A DNA stretch of 64,000 nt. Source: Steinernema hermaphroditum (Eukaryota; Nematoda; Chromadorea; Rhabditida; Steinernematidae). Positions 10,781-22,282 of the stretch are shown here, piece by piece. The stretch spans positions 1,922,001 to 1,986,000 of the forward strand of contig CM059625.1 of the NCBI GenBank assembly GCA_030435675.1. The letters run 5' to 3'. The position numbers and the translations under genes were made by a program. The notes under the pieces are model-generated. The model had not been told where the DNA came from and made no database searches. It saw nothing but the letters and a program-made list of their open reading frames with translations. Each line of letters begins with the position of its first letter. Position 1 is the first letter of the stretch.

Positions 10781-13285
10781 AAGAAGTCAGTTGCTTGTAA
10801 ACTCTAGAACAGTCTGATCATAAAATAAACAAAATACCCATTTGGTGCGTGATTTCCGACCATTATTCCTGTCCAAAGGCTATCAGAGCACATTACACAA
10901 ACGTGATTTATGACTCACTAAAAGTTCTATCAAAGGCGTTATTGTTTCTTGCACTTTCGTGCGTCGCATAAACACATAATTGAGGAAGTCCAGCGTTCAA
11001 ATCCAAACCCACGATACTGCTTGTCTGGACCTAGCCTTTTTGTGCACAGCCCTTGGCGTCATTCTCGATAAATTGTACTCTCTCCGTGGACGCAGTACTC
11101 TCGCATTTCCCCTTAACTTGTAGGTATAAATTAGAAGGGCTGGTTAAGTGCCGGCTCGAGCCTAGCTTCTCGCCGCTTTATGACGTGGAAGCAGGCATCG
11201 CATACAGAAATCAAACGTGTTGTTTGTCAAAGTTCTGCATTTTATTCAATTTCTGCATACGGCCTGCTTATTGTGTTAACGCACGATTGCAGCTGCTAAC
11301 CATTACTTTCGTGCCGACCGGAGGTTAAGTGAATGAATTGATGTCACTTCCTTTCCAAACCGCAACTGCAAATATCAATGTTGATTTGAGCTGTTTGCGT
11401 CGTGTAACCTTAAAAAAATGGTTATTGAAATTCTGTTCATTAATTCGTGGATGAATCTGAACAAGCGAATCGCATCGTAGGCCATCTTCAAAGCCAAGAA
11501 AGAACTGACAGAACAGCATGGACAGAACAGAACAGCTTCCTCTTTAAGATCAATGTTCGCAGGCCTCTATGTTTATTGCTATTACCTTTTATGTTTTTAC
11601 CCCACGGTTTATTGTATGACGTCTTCACCTACGCAAACCGTTACGGTGCTCAGGGATGACGTCTCCTAATGTGCATAGCACATTCAGCATTGCACGCACA
11701 CCCACACTTATTATGCGTTTCGACTAAATGGTTTGGCGCAAAAGCGCAAGTGTTCATTACATCATTTCTCGACGTTCATATCTATCTTGTTTTGCAGATA
11801 ACTTTTGATGTTTCTATGCCTAGTGTCCCGCGGCATAGCTTATTGCACTTAGTGGGTTTCGATGATGTTGTGGATTTGAATTTTAAAACTGAAGATTAGC
11901 TGGTTCGTGGGTTCAAGAAGCGCGACCTGCGTCCCACACAGTTTGCTCTGTTCTTTGCACTGGATATGAATGGGTCTCTCTTTTTAAAGTGTCGATACAG
12001 ATTTTGAAGTTCGCGGTGCCTATGCAAACTTAACTTGCTAGCTGATTCGGCTTTGAAGAACAGAGATTCTCGAAAATGATGAGTAGTTAGACACCGAGTA
12101 CACTGCATGATGCACTAAATCCAATTGAGACGTAGCAAATGAGCAGTATCCGAACGAAATCTATATTCCTGAGTCATCCACTTTCTAACAGGCCAATGTA
12201 CCTTGCTCTCTTGAAGGATATTACATGCTTCAAAGAGGTGACTCATCTTAATTACGGCATTGGCGATAAAGAGAACCAATGTCAATCGGTCATTAGAAAT
12301 CCAATGTTTAAATGTCCGTTTCTTTGTGGCGAAACTATGTATGTAGATGAAGAGGGTTGGATTGGGTGGTTGTGTGACGGATGGTTGCCGTTAAGGTAAA
12401 GCTTTATCGTGTTCGGCGGGACATCCCTGAAATTTTTATATTTTGCAGGCTTCCTTGAAGCCTGCTTCCTGAGATATAGATATGTTCGACCTTTAGCCGT
12501 TTACATAGTTCATCTTACAAAGCACCCTCTTAAGCAGTTGCAAATGCCATTCCTTGAAACTCCGAAGTCCACATTATTATGAGATCAAATCGTTCTTCAC
12601 ACCACGTTGCACCTGTGCGCCACTTAGTCGTCGCTGACGACGCCAAAGACGAAAAGTGCTCATGACCAGGGACTGAACGCCGCGGGGAGGGGAAATGAAG
12701 CGGATCTATTGCATAAATGCAATTCTTGATGTTGACCGGATCAAGCCCTCACTTCATTTGTCAGCCTATACCGGAAATCCATTGGTGGCCGTATGAAAGG
12801 TATGGCCACACATTCGCTTATCGGACGACTTGATGAGCGTCTTCCTTTATCGCTGTTGAATTGCGGTCTAATTTGTGAATTCCGCACATGTGAAGGATCA
12901 AATTTTAGCCGTTCTTCTTCGTTCCTTCTTGTTCGTTTCTTTGAATGTTTTAATGTGAAATATGAGCCTCGAAGATGCGACGTGGACGCGATGATGACTG
13001 TGGGGGTTTCCAGAGTGGGGCACTGGGTTTTGAAAAACGACCGTCGTTCCTTAAAAGCAACCGGAGCCGTAAATTGCATTTACATGGGAAATTGCGGTCA
13101 TTTGTTATGCGATGTAATCATTAGCACTTGGGATACACCCTCTCCGCGCCTGCTGATCGCATTTGTCTTCTTTGCTGGGATAACGCCGAAATTAGCGATA
13201 TATAAGCCGCTTAGACGTAGGCCGCGGTCCTGTGTGGCTTCTTGCAGGATGGCTCCTTTTTATCGCTTTGCATTTCAGCTACCGA
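10781..13285. other. Stretch without a supported gene (repeat copy 2)
   Basis: Duplicate of 803-3307, with the same uninformative overlapping frames. It presumably includes the working promoter of the globin gene that starts at 13286. Confidence 0.45.
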
Positions 13286-16200
13286 ATGAACGGCGTCGAG
13301 AAGTCGAAGTCTTATCGGTGCAGCCGTGGATCGAGCTCCGGATTCCTAACCGAACGTCATGTGCGCTCGCTGGATGCCGCTCAGCCACGGCATAATGTAA
13401 GTGTACGCCTTAATGACAAAGCGAGGGTGATGCACGGGCTACACCCAGATTCAGGCAGCCCGAAAAATTTGAGATATTGTGGTGTTCCAGAGTTTGACTC
13501 TAAGAGCACGAAGTAATCAGTAGTAAATTTGCGAAGAATAAGACACGGCTCCTAGTTTTTGGCATGTTGTTAAGCGAACAGTCAGGATAATTACAAGTTC
13601 GAACAGTATAAGACTCTCTATCTTGAATAGTGCTTTGAAATCACGGCGCAACAAAAGTCCCGCCAACGTAGGCTGGGCGGCTATTTCTCGGCTCCGGAAG
13701 GCTTGAACATCTGGATCGTCTCGAATCGACAGTTTACGAGATAGTCCAACGTCCTGCACCCTGTTACGGATTGTGTTCTTTGTTTAAAATTTGACAGCGG
13801 TAATTGAAACGATGACCGACCTTTCCAACACAAACGGTATACACCCTAATATTTTTCGCACAGTTGGCCTTGGCAAATAACAACCAGCAATTGTTGTACC
13901 TCTCTGGGAAATATACTACTTGGTCATACCTATCGAAGTGATAAACATTAAGTAATGGGGTCGCACTTTTATTACTTCAGTGGTTCCACTCTAAAAATAG
14001 CGTTCAAATGGTCCGAAATGGGAAATGAAATGGCTACAGTAGGACACAAAATGCTTGAAGGGTACTGAAAATTCTGTTTTTATGACGACTTCGATGATCG
14101 ACAAAACACAACATCGGTGTTTCGTCTCATTGGAGTTTCGTCCCCCTGACCAGCTGTTCATGCTTTACAGCGTGTGACTCTATCCGATGGCACAGATCTC
14201 GCTAATTTTGGCGGCCAAAATCGATGTCTCTCGGCTCTCAAGACAGAAACAGGCTGTAAATAGTGCCATCTACCAACTGCAGATAGATTTTTTACGGTTC
14301 TTTCTGTGACTGCAAGCTACTGTGGGCGAACACTGCCATCTAAAAATCGTTCCAAATTATGGCTATGTCTACGTCTGTCTGTTCGATTACAATGGACAGA
14401 CCACTATAATCTGTATTGCACTTTTTCGAACACACAATTACTATTATTGCCGGCTTCGGGGGAGAGATCATACACAGTCGACACAATGCTTTATAATAAA
14501 AAGGGGTGAACAACCTGTCTGACGGCGAAACACAAATTTCTTACATAGTGTAGAAGAGGTCTTCAATAATTTTCTGACCTTTGAAGGCTTCGCCTTGAAA
14601 CTCTTCCATGTCATCGGTTTTCCGCCAGCTGATCGATAGCCTTTTTAATAGTTTCGTTCTTCTTTAATTTTTTGCCATAAGCGATAATAAAATATCGTCC
14701 ATTATGCGAGTCCCTGTGGTGATGGCGAACACCAACACACACATAACCTTCTACATAACCAGATTTAAATCTGAAGCGCAGAATTCGACCATAGTGTAAA
14801 TCCGATAAGGCAACCAGTGGTCTCCAGAGACGAAAGCGGAAGAAAAAGTGGTCATTGTGTTATCGCATTAACAACAACATTAGTGTTTTTGGATCCTCTC
14901 AGTTGAGACGTCTCCCAGTGGATTCTTCTCGATTTGTCACCTTTTTACGTTTCTTATCTTTCGACTTACTAATTCTTTGCGGCACAGACACAACGAATGA
15001 CGATGACGTCGAATCGCTACCTCTGCTTTTGCAGCCGATGACGACACTCCGCTTCGACTCCACAGGGGGTTTGGTGCAACGGACTGGAAACAAATCGGTG
15101 CCAGTGCCATGAGGCCAAAAGCCGATCCGTATAGTAATGAGGCGCAAATTGGATTGGGAAGCGCGAAATGGCAAAAAGAAAGGGATGGTGACGAGGATGG
15201 ATAGGGAGGGCGGAGTGCACGTTTGGTTTTGAAGACGAATGGGTTTATTAGTTTTGGGCCAGGACAGCGATCCATATGTTTGGTTGTTCTTTGAATTGGT
15301 TTGATTCTCGTAGAGTGGATGTTCTGCGGAGTTCTTAATGTTCCTACTTGATCTGGATCAGATCACGAAGTTCTCACTTAGCTTGCAAAACGAAACCTTT
15401 CAGTGTTTGATCATCACGACCAGTTACCTATATCCCCTTAAAAGTTCTCATTAGATCACCGGAAGTCACGTGAGATTTATTTCACGGTTGAAACCATACA
15501 TTTGGTCGACCTTCTTGTACGAACTATGTCCTTTGGAATTTCAGCCAAAAATATTGGAAACATGTCGAAAATAACCATTTCCCGGACCAGGGTCATCACG
15601 TCAAGTGCACTATTTCCTATGCATTAGTCCTTCCTAGACGTGAAGTCAATGATGAGTTTGTTTTCGAAACAGCTACCGTATTTCAAACGAACTTCGTCCG
15701 CATTTGAAAAATGTTTTGCGTTTTTCTGAAAGTGAGCAAGACAACTTCATTGGAACCTGAAACAGCAAGATTTTTTGCCTAGTTTTCTTCACGGTTTCCC
15801 TAATGTTAATTCCATTAAAAACATTTATCATTGTAACGACATGCGCCGAAGACGAAAACACAAATATGTATAAAAACTACAACGGTGACGAATAAAACTA
15901 CAACGGTGACGAAAAAAGTGTCTGCATGCGTCAGATGTCGTACGCTAAGCGAATTGGTCATTAGCGGATGTTTTTTTTTTGCGCAGAGCGATTAAGCCAT
16001 GTGAAAAGCCATAAACTATGTGCCCTGTTAGAGGCAACGCAATCCAGTAAATGTCCACTTAGGACAGAAATAGAACAAGAAAACATAGTGAGCAACTTTC
16101 CACCAAAGTGGTTCTCTACATCACAGCCACTTTTCGTAATTCTTCGTTAACAGTGCGTTTGCGCCCCCAGTTCGAATTCAACTTTTAGCCCTATTTCTTG

Positions 16201-19200
16201 TATTGCGGAAGTTGGTATCCTCAATAACTACACTTTTCCAAAAGACCAAAGTCCATCGGAAGGCGCAGATTAGGTCGGAATTCCTGAAATTGCATATATT
16301 TGATTAGCTTCTCCATTTCCTGCATCTTCATTGCGACCGGCTTGCATCTTTTCCAATCATCGACGTCCCTAAGTGCTGGCCTTCGCTGTTCCTTTTCTTT
16401 GAATTTTCTCGTTTTTGCTGATTCAATATGTTTGTTTGTTTTCAGAGTGTGGCGAACATCACCTACCACGGAAATCCTTCGCTCTCGGAGCCGCCATCAG
16501 CCCGATCCTACCGTACCTGTCCCATCAACACGGAACAATTCTATCAGCGACAACAAGAGGCCCCTACTCGCCTTCTTCCAAAGCAGCGTCAATTTTCCGT
16601 GCAACAGGACTACTATCAGCCGCCACAAATAGTAACTCGCACGCCCCCAGCGCATCCGCGCTCGGAGATGATCCGACGATCGTCGGGAATGGCTTTGATG
16701 GCACGCGAGTGGAAGTCCGATGAGATGGTCGAACGCCCGCACATGAAGAAGTCCGTCGCTGTTGATGTACCATCCTGGTAAGTATCTTATGCATTTTACT
16801 GGATGATCGGCTTGGTTCTCCCGTTTTTAGAAACAACTGTGACCTATAGAGTGACATGTCTTTTAAGGGTATCATTAACAGTTTGTCTAGCCTAGACAAA
16901 ATGGGATGATTACAATCTGTCTGTTCATTATGACCATCTAGCCAACATGTAAAAGTTGCCGCAAATACCACGACAAGCCGAACTAAATCTTTGGAAGGAC
17001 GCCAATGTATAAGTTAAAGTTTGGCAAAAGTGGTCTAATCTACTTACGAAGCTTAACGCACTTCACCGTCTAAAATGTAGATCTTGTACCGAGACAACAT
17101 TGACTCTGAACGGACTCCTTTGAACTTGCATAACTTGGGTTCCAATTGACATTCAGTTTTTCACTTTATTTCTAGTCCACCCCATTTACACCTCATTTGT
17201 TACTTTGCTTTTTTTGCTGCTACTAGGAAGACCATCATATTGAGATGTTTCACCTGATTTCGGGGTATCCTTGGCCCTTAGGAAGACTCCGGAAACCCCA
17301 TGAAAATAATAAGTAGGAATCCCACCTCTGTCGCTTTTTTCTCATTTAAGCCAACAAATGCGATATATGGCTTATCAAAAAGTCCCCTCCCAGTTTGCGT
17401 CACCCCAGCACATCCAACGAAAACCTTTGACTTCGCATACACATTGTGTTAATTAACGACAGAGTAGTTGTTTTGAATCGGCTGCCGAAGTACCCCACTA
17501 ATAAACGTTCCAAACCTCTACCTGCAGGCACCAATTGCGGCACCAGATATGTCTTATTTGCGACGGTTAGTGCTTTCGTCCTTTTAGTTCTTTAGTCATT
17601 AAAGATGGTTAACGAATTTCGCACTAATGGGGCGGATCTGCGCTTTTCCGGTGAAGTGCGAAGATGTGTGAGAACTGAATATCTTATCATTTAGTCGACT
17701 GGGTCTGCGACTTCGAGTTTGAAGAACTTTCCTTTCTCTTTTTTTTGATGTATCTTGTCACCAAATCGCGACTAAGATCGACATAACATCCGGTATACCA
17801 GGATATTGTAACCACTGACGCTAGGTGTAGACGTGGCGAATCCAACCACACTTCCTCAAGGTGTATTAGTCATTTTCGGCGAACAGCCACCGAGAATAGT
17901 TCTATTAAGCTCCGGATTCTGCGCACTGACGCAGAGACATTTGTTTAGTCAGTCTTAAAATTTTAATTAGCTGCTATGTGTTCGTTAAGACTTTCACACA
18001 TACCGAACGGCTTGAAGCGTGTAAATTCGGTCTTTTGCTTAGAAGATTACAAAGGGTTTACGGCTGACATCATGTTTTTTCGAAGAAAACAGATGGAAGT
18101 CGGAAGATGAACATGGAAGTGCTACTGTGGTGTCCATTAGATAAGCATGACGAATAGGTGTGCTCTAGACCATTTCTCTGAGCAAAAGGTGCTTGATCAG
18201 TACACAAAGAAAAATAGGTATAGAAAAGATAGAAAAGTAGAACAACTCATTTACGCATGCTCCGAAATGAATCTGGGCCTAGCTGTTTTCGGAGAAGAGT
18301 AGTAAGACCGTGATATCAATTTAGTCGCATAGCCAAGACCAGTTCAAAGTGAGCGACACTCAAAATAGCGATTCAATCCTCGAAATGCGTCACTGAATAG
18401 GTGGAAAGCGAGGTGTAAAACAGTTTTTCAACTCTGTTTTTGGGAAGGACTAGCAATCGAGGGGATGCTTCGGTGACATACCACAAAAATATCCAACTTT
18501 GTGATCTATACCAATAACAACGATTTTGTCTTTTATCTAAATTTTGAAGACATTGCATTCGAGGTTACCTGGCCCCAATGGTATGAATTTTGGCCCTAAC
18601 TATATGAAAGTGCACGGAAACAGTTTGTTTATCTGAATGCCCTTTTGCTGGAGCGCATAAATCCCAAAACATTTCGGTGGGCAACGTGTTGTCGGACCCG
18701 TTGAAAGGGGAGGGCCACACGAGGCTAGCCGAATAATCGCCTTAAGTGCGCGTCGCATATCCTTCAGAACTATCGCCATAGCGCCAGTGCTTGAGGTAAT
18801 TGAACTACGGCGCCGGTACTTCCCTTCCTCCTTCGTCAATAAGTCCACGGTCGGCCCGTACCCGAGCCATTTATCACTCCTCGGCGCTACGAACTGTGAT
18901 AATTGCCTGAAGAGCTGGCTGTGCAATCATTGACCTGCTCAACAAAAAGACCAATTTATTATGCTACCCTATAAGTGGATTGTTTGCAGTTCAACGGGTT
19001 TGCTTCGTCAGTTCTTCGTATCCGATAATGTCGTCGCTCCTGCCGAGTCGTCCGGCCGGAAGTTCACGCTTCTAACCATTACGCCCAAACAGCGTAGGGC
19101 TCTAAAGGTAAGTGCTTATTTCATGTACTAGGGTCTTGTTATTAAACAAAGTGCATAAAGTTGGAACGGCTAGCCTGAAATGTTTGGCCGTCCGGGTACG

Positions 19201-20397
19201 GTATAAAAGCCAAACTGCTTTGCCATGAGGAAATGCCTCGTTTACAAGGGCGTCACATCAAGAGATCCTTTCGCATGAAATGGGGTGAAAAGTCTAGTAG
19301 GTAGCATCTAATTTAATCAAATATCGTTTCTTACCACCTCACATACTTGTCTCTTTATCATTTTGTAGAACACCAACCGAAGCTGTCAGGGTCTTTTACT
19401 TTAAGCGCTAACGAAGAACATCATCAGGATTGGCTGCAACTTTCACTGTGTTCCATTACTTTTGATATTTTAATTGGAGCCAAGAACAGCAGTATCCTTT
19501 GCATAAATTTCCGCCGTGTCTTGTTATTCATGTAAACCTTCCACTTGCAGGCCTCCCACGCGGCTCTCAAGTCGAGCGGTTCGTGGCTGAAGCTCTTCGA
19601 ACAAATCTTCCGCCGTCTCGAGTCGAAGTGTCCCGAAATACGGTAAGCTCTTGTGACGTAGTCGTCTGGCACCTCGAGCACTCTTAAATCCAAAATTTTC
19701 CGACACATAACCGTTCGACTATTATATTACTACTGTATGCTGTGCATCTATGCATTTCCATTTCCTTTACTTTATGCTTGCCCTGACTTTTAGGATTGCT
19801 TTGGAGGCGGGGTGCAAGAACAAAACTAACCTATCCCCGTTCAGGTCGATCTTTCTGACGACCGCGTTCGTGAACTCGCTCAGCCGCGAGCGCGATACGC
19901 CGCCACTGGTGAAGACCGAGCACGACCACTGCAAGTGTCTTGTTGTTATTATGGAAGAGCTGATCTATAGCGATGATTTGGATACGTCGATCGCGGCTCT
20001 TCGTCTTTATGGAGAGAAGCACGCTCAGGTTTGTAAGATACTGCGTATAAACATCCGAAACACTACGCATGCAAGCCAAAATTTAGGCTGTCCAGGCAAA
20101 GGCTCTATTCTAAAACACTCCAAATCTCGCCCTCAAGTTTCCATTTCAGATGCGCGAGAGCGGCTTCACTCCTCAAATGATCGAACAATTCGGAGAGATC
20201 GCCGTATCAGTTATTGTCGCTCAGGTAGACATCCCACCGCATACCAACAATCTACCATACTTTAGGACATCATCAAGTATAATCACGAGGCTGTGAAGGC
20301 CTGGCGTCTCTTCCTCGCTTGTGTCACCGATGAGATGCGTGTGGGATACGAAAAGCATACAAAGATGAGTGAACGCCGCAGTTCGAAGGCTCAGTAA
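13286..20397 (+). CDS. N-terminally extended nematode globin (347 aa)
   Basis: Seven exons join in phase: 13286-13396, 16446-16777, 18990-19107, 19551-19642, 19845-20028, 20150-20224 and 20266-20397 (TAA). All donors are GT and acceptors are TTTCAG, TTGCAG, TTCAG or TTTAG. Residues 1 to about 150 are a disordered, Pro/Gln/Arg-rich extension. The globin fold follows (TPKQRRALK, SSGSWLKLFEQIF, SIFLTTAFVNSL). The proximal haem His is probably the H of LYGEKHAQ (about residue 277), and the H-helix is AWRLFLACVTDEM. Extended globins of this kind are typical of nematode glb families and are often sensors or electron-transfer proteins rather than oxygen carriers. The first exon lies in the duplicated block and exists twice. 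Which glb orthologue this is cannot be told from sequence alone. Confidence 0.93.
14541..14858 (-). pseudogene. Frameshifted minus-strand reading frame, copy 2 (truncated by repeat edge)
   Basis: Second copy of the frame at 4563-4880. It carries the same one-base frameshift and the C4631T-equivalent difference at 14609. At 14858 the repeat ends and the upstream part present in copy 1 is replaced by unrelated sequence with an in-frame stop, so this copy is further truncated. Confidence 0.4.
14899..15083 (-). CDS. C-terminal exon of an unrecognised gene inside globin intron 1
   Basis: On the minus strand, a TTTCCAG acceptor opens a 185-base exon that ends in TGA. It encodes a Ser/Lys/Arg-rich, probably disordered tail (KPPVESKRSVVIG, SKSKDKKRKKVTNREE). 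It begins about 40 bases to the right of the repeat breakpoint at 14858 and is antisense to the globin gene. Upstream exons of the same gene should lie to its right but are not identified. The fragment at 16221 is one candidate. Function unknown. Confidence 0.4.
15874..15916. repeat. Two-copy short tandem repeat
   Basis: The unit ACTACAACGGTGACGAA occurs twice in direct succession, separated by TAAA. It lies in the first globin intron and has no evident function. Confidence 0.8.
16221..16430 (-). CDS. Putative exon antisense to the globin gene
   Basis: A minus-strand frame, entered near a GAATCAG acceptor, has good coding character (RKFKEKEQRRPALRDVDD, MKMQEMEKLIKYMQ) and ends in TGA at 16221. 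It lies in globin intron 1, immediately left of globin exon 2, on the opposite strand. It could be part of a nested gene together with 14899-15083. No start codon or partner exons are secured. Confidence 0.3.
   Translation of the reverse strand, partial: HIESAKTRKFKEKEQRRPALRDVDDWKRCKPVAMKMQEMEKLIKYMQFQEFRPNLRLPMDFGLLEKCSY
16778..18989 (+). other. Globin intron 2 (2.2 kb)
   Basis: Starts GTAAGT and ends TTTGCAG. It joins a phase 2 exon to an exon that begins with the third base of a codon, giving Cys at the junction. A small exon-like segment at 17528-17565 was considered and rejected because it breaks phase. A 108-codon minus-strand frame at 18600-18926 has no splice or family support. Confidence 0.7.
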
Positions 20398-20538
20398 TTG
20401 GCGACGGAACGAGAAAGTCCATAAGTTGTTCATGAGAATTGGTGTGTTTGTATGAGCGGACGTTGATCTCCTTTGTTTCGTGTATTTTACCCTCGGTACG
20501 TATCAGACAATCTATTATATTATTTTGGGAAAAAAAGA

Positions 20539-20544
20539 AATAAA
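20539..20544 (+). terminator. Poly(A) signal of the globin gene
   Basis: AATAAA lies about 140 bases after the globin stop codon, downstream of an A-rich run. It is the expected nematode cleavage and polyadenylation signal. Confidence 0.6.
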
Positions 20545-20607
20545 TCGATTGCGACCAATCCTATTTCGCTAGCGTCCTATCCTGGCCTTCTACTCTGCTC
20601 TTATATA

Positions 20608-22051
20608 CACTGCTGGACAAAAGTATAGGCCACCCCCCTTATTCGGCAGTTTGGAGGGATAGCGGCAACTTTTGAAAATACCGACTACCCCACGTGAAAA
20701 AGCGTCGCGAAAAACATAGGTTCCATGGGGAAAGACGAAATCTCTGGAAGAGAAACAAATGTAAAAACGTTCAAATAAATCTGAGACCCATTTTCAGCTG
20801 GACAAAAGTATAGGCCACCCTAGACATTTGCTTCGCATTTAATTCGTATTTAATTGGTAACAAGCCCTGTTTTCACTGGATTTTTTACTGGAACTGTGTT
20901 TCAAGGCTATTATGCTGCAATGGGTCGAAGTGCGCGTCTTACAGAGGTCGGAAAGGACAAAATTTAAGAGCTCCATTCTGAACACATGCCTACATGGAAA
21001 CATGATAAGCAGATGGCCACACCTTCTTCGCTAACAGACTCCAAACTACGCAAAACACCGTTTTCGGCGCCGCAGATTACATAAGAGTAAAAATTACACC
21101 ATTTTAGTGCTTCTGAGCATCACTGCTCCTTCAAAACTTAGAACCCCAACATGACCTGCATTCTTGTTCGGGTCCCAGAACGATCTGGAAGATGGAATTT
21201 TCAGCTTATTCCATCACTACCACGTTGTAGAGCGTATGCGAAAACCCCTTCCAGTCATCTTCTGCTAATTATTTAACATTAGCAATGAAAGACGGCCGGG
21301 TTTTCCAAAATCTTTTGAAAAACGACCTTTTTCCATTGTAAATTCCATGTTACGAGATGTCCACGCCCAGAATTCGCATTTACTCCGTTTTTCATCGGAT
21401 AAAACCGAAGCAGGGGTTTTCGCATACGCTCTACAAGGTGGTAGTGATAAAATAAGCTGAAAATTCCATCTTCCAGATCGTTCTGGGACCCGAACAAGAA
21501 TGCAGGTCATGTTGGGGTTCTAAGTTTTGAAGGAGCAGTGATGCTCAGAAGCACTAAAATGGTGTAATTTTTACTCTTATGTAATCTGCGGCGCCGAAAA
21601 CGGTGTTTTGCGTAGTTTGGAGTCTGTTAGCGTAGAAGGTGTGGCCATCTGCCTATCATGTTTCCATGTAGGCATGTGTTCAGAATGGAGCTCTTAAATT
21701 TTGTCCTTTCCGACCTCTGTAAGACGCGCACTTCGACCCATTGCAGCATAATAGCCTTGAAACACAGTTCCAGTAAATACCAGTGAAAACAGGGCTTGTT
21801 ACCAATTAAATACGAATTAAATGCGAAGCAAATGTCTAGGGTGGCCTATACTTTTGTCCAGCTGAAAATGGGTCTCAGATTTATTTGAACGTTTTTACAT
21901 TTGTTTCTCTTCCAGAGATTTCGTCTTTCCCCATGGAACCTATGTTTTTCGCGACGCTTTTTCACGTGGGGTAGTCCGTATTTTCAAAAGTTGCCGCTAG
22001 CCCTCCAAACTGCCGAATAAGGGGGGTGGCCTATACTTTTGTCCAGCAGTG
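20608..22051. mobile_element. Foldback Tc1/mariner-type element with long inverted arms
   Basis: The element begins CACTGCTGGACAAAAGTATA and ends with the reverse complement, flanked on both sides by TA, the target duplication of the Tc1/mariner superfamily. The two arms (about 20608-21249 and 21413-22051) are near-perfect inverted repeats of roughly 640 bases around a unique loop of about 160 bases. Each arm carries a decayed start of a Tc1-like transposase: MGRSARLTEVGKDK reads near 20921, soon followed by a stop. No intact transposase is present, so it would need help from a related element to move. The arms' similarity suggests fairly recent formation. Such sequence would form a long hairpin RNA if transcribed. 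Confidence 0.93.
20921..21060 (+). pseudogene. Decayed transposase N terminus in the left arm
   Basis: The frame starting with ATGGGTCGAAGTGCGC encodes a Tc1-type helix-turn-helix beginning (MGRSARLTEVGKDK) but meets a stop at once. It then continues with recognisable but broken coding (LHSEHMPTWKHDKQM). A mirror-image copy exists in the right arm on the minus strand. It cannot encode a functional enzyme. Confidence 0.55.
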
Positions 22052-22282
22052 TACATGACTTATAGCACAAATCAATGTCAGAAAGTGCCAAGTTTCGTTC
22101 CATCCAGCAGCGACGACCGTATGTCTAATCCTCCGAAGATACAAAAAATCTGTATTTTGCAAAATTGCTTTATTCTTTGTTCGTGAGATGCAGTTTATGA
22201 AATTGCGACTAAACGACATACAGACAATGTGAATTATCAAAACAGGTACAGTTAAGTTGAGGTTCGGGGAGACGCGACAGTG

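Larger units (their letters stand above)
9979..14858. repeat. Large direct repeat, copy 2
   Basis: Second copy of the block at 1-4880. It is preceded by unique DNA ending in GAAGA and followed by unique DNA that contains the rest of the globin gene. Because the globin first exon in this copy is the nearer one to the downstream exons, this is the copy expected to be expressed as part of the globin gene. Its right edge cuts a minus-strand reading frame that is longer in copy 1. Confidence 0.97.

Noticed and set aside
17528..17565. Possible 38-base globin exon between CTGCAG and GTTAGT
   Set aside because: Including it breaks the phase into the next globin exon, while skipping it gives a consistent frame.
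18600..18926. 108-codon minus-strand frame in globin intron 2
   Set aside because: No splice sites, no start context and no recognisable similarity.
21265..21510. Overlapping frames inside the foldback element
   Set aside because: They span the arm-loop junction and are explained by the inverted repeat.
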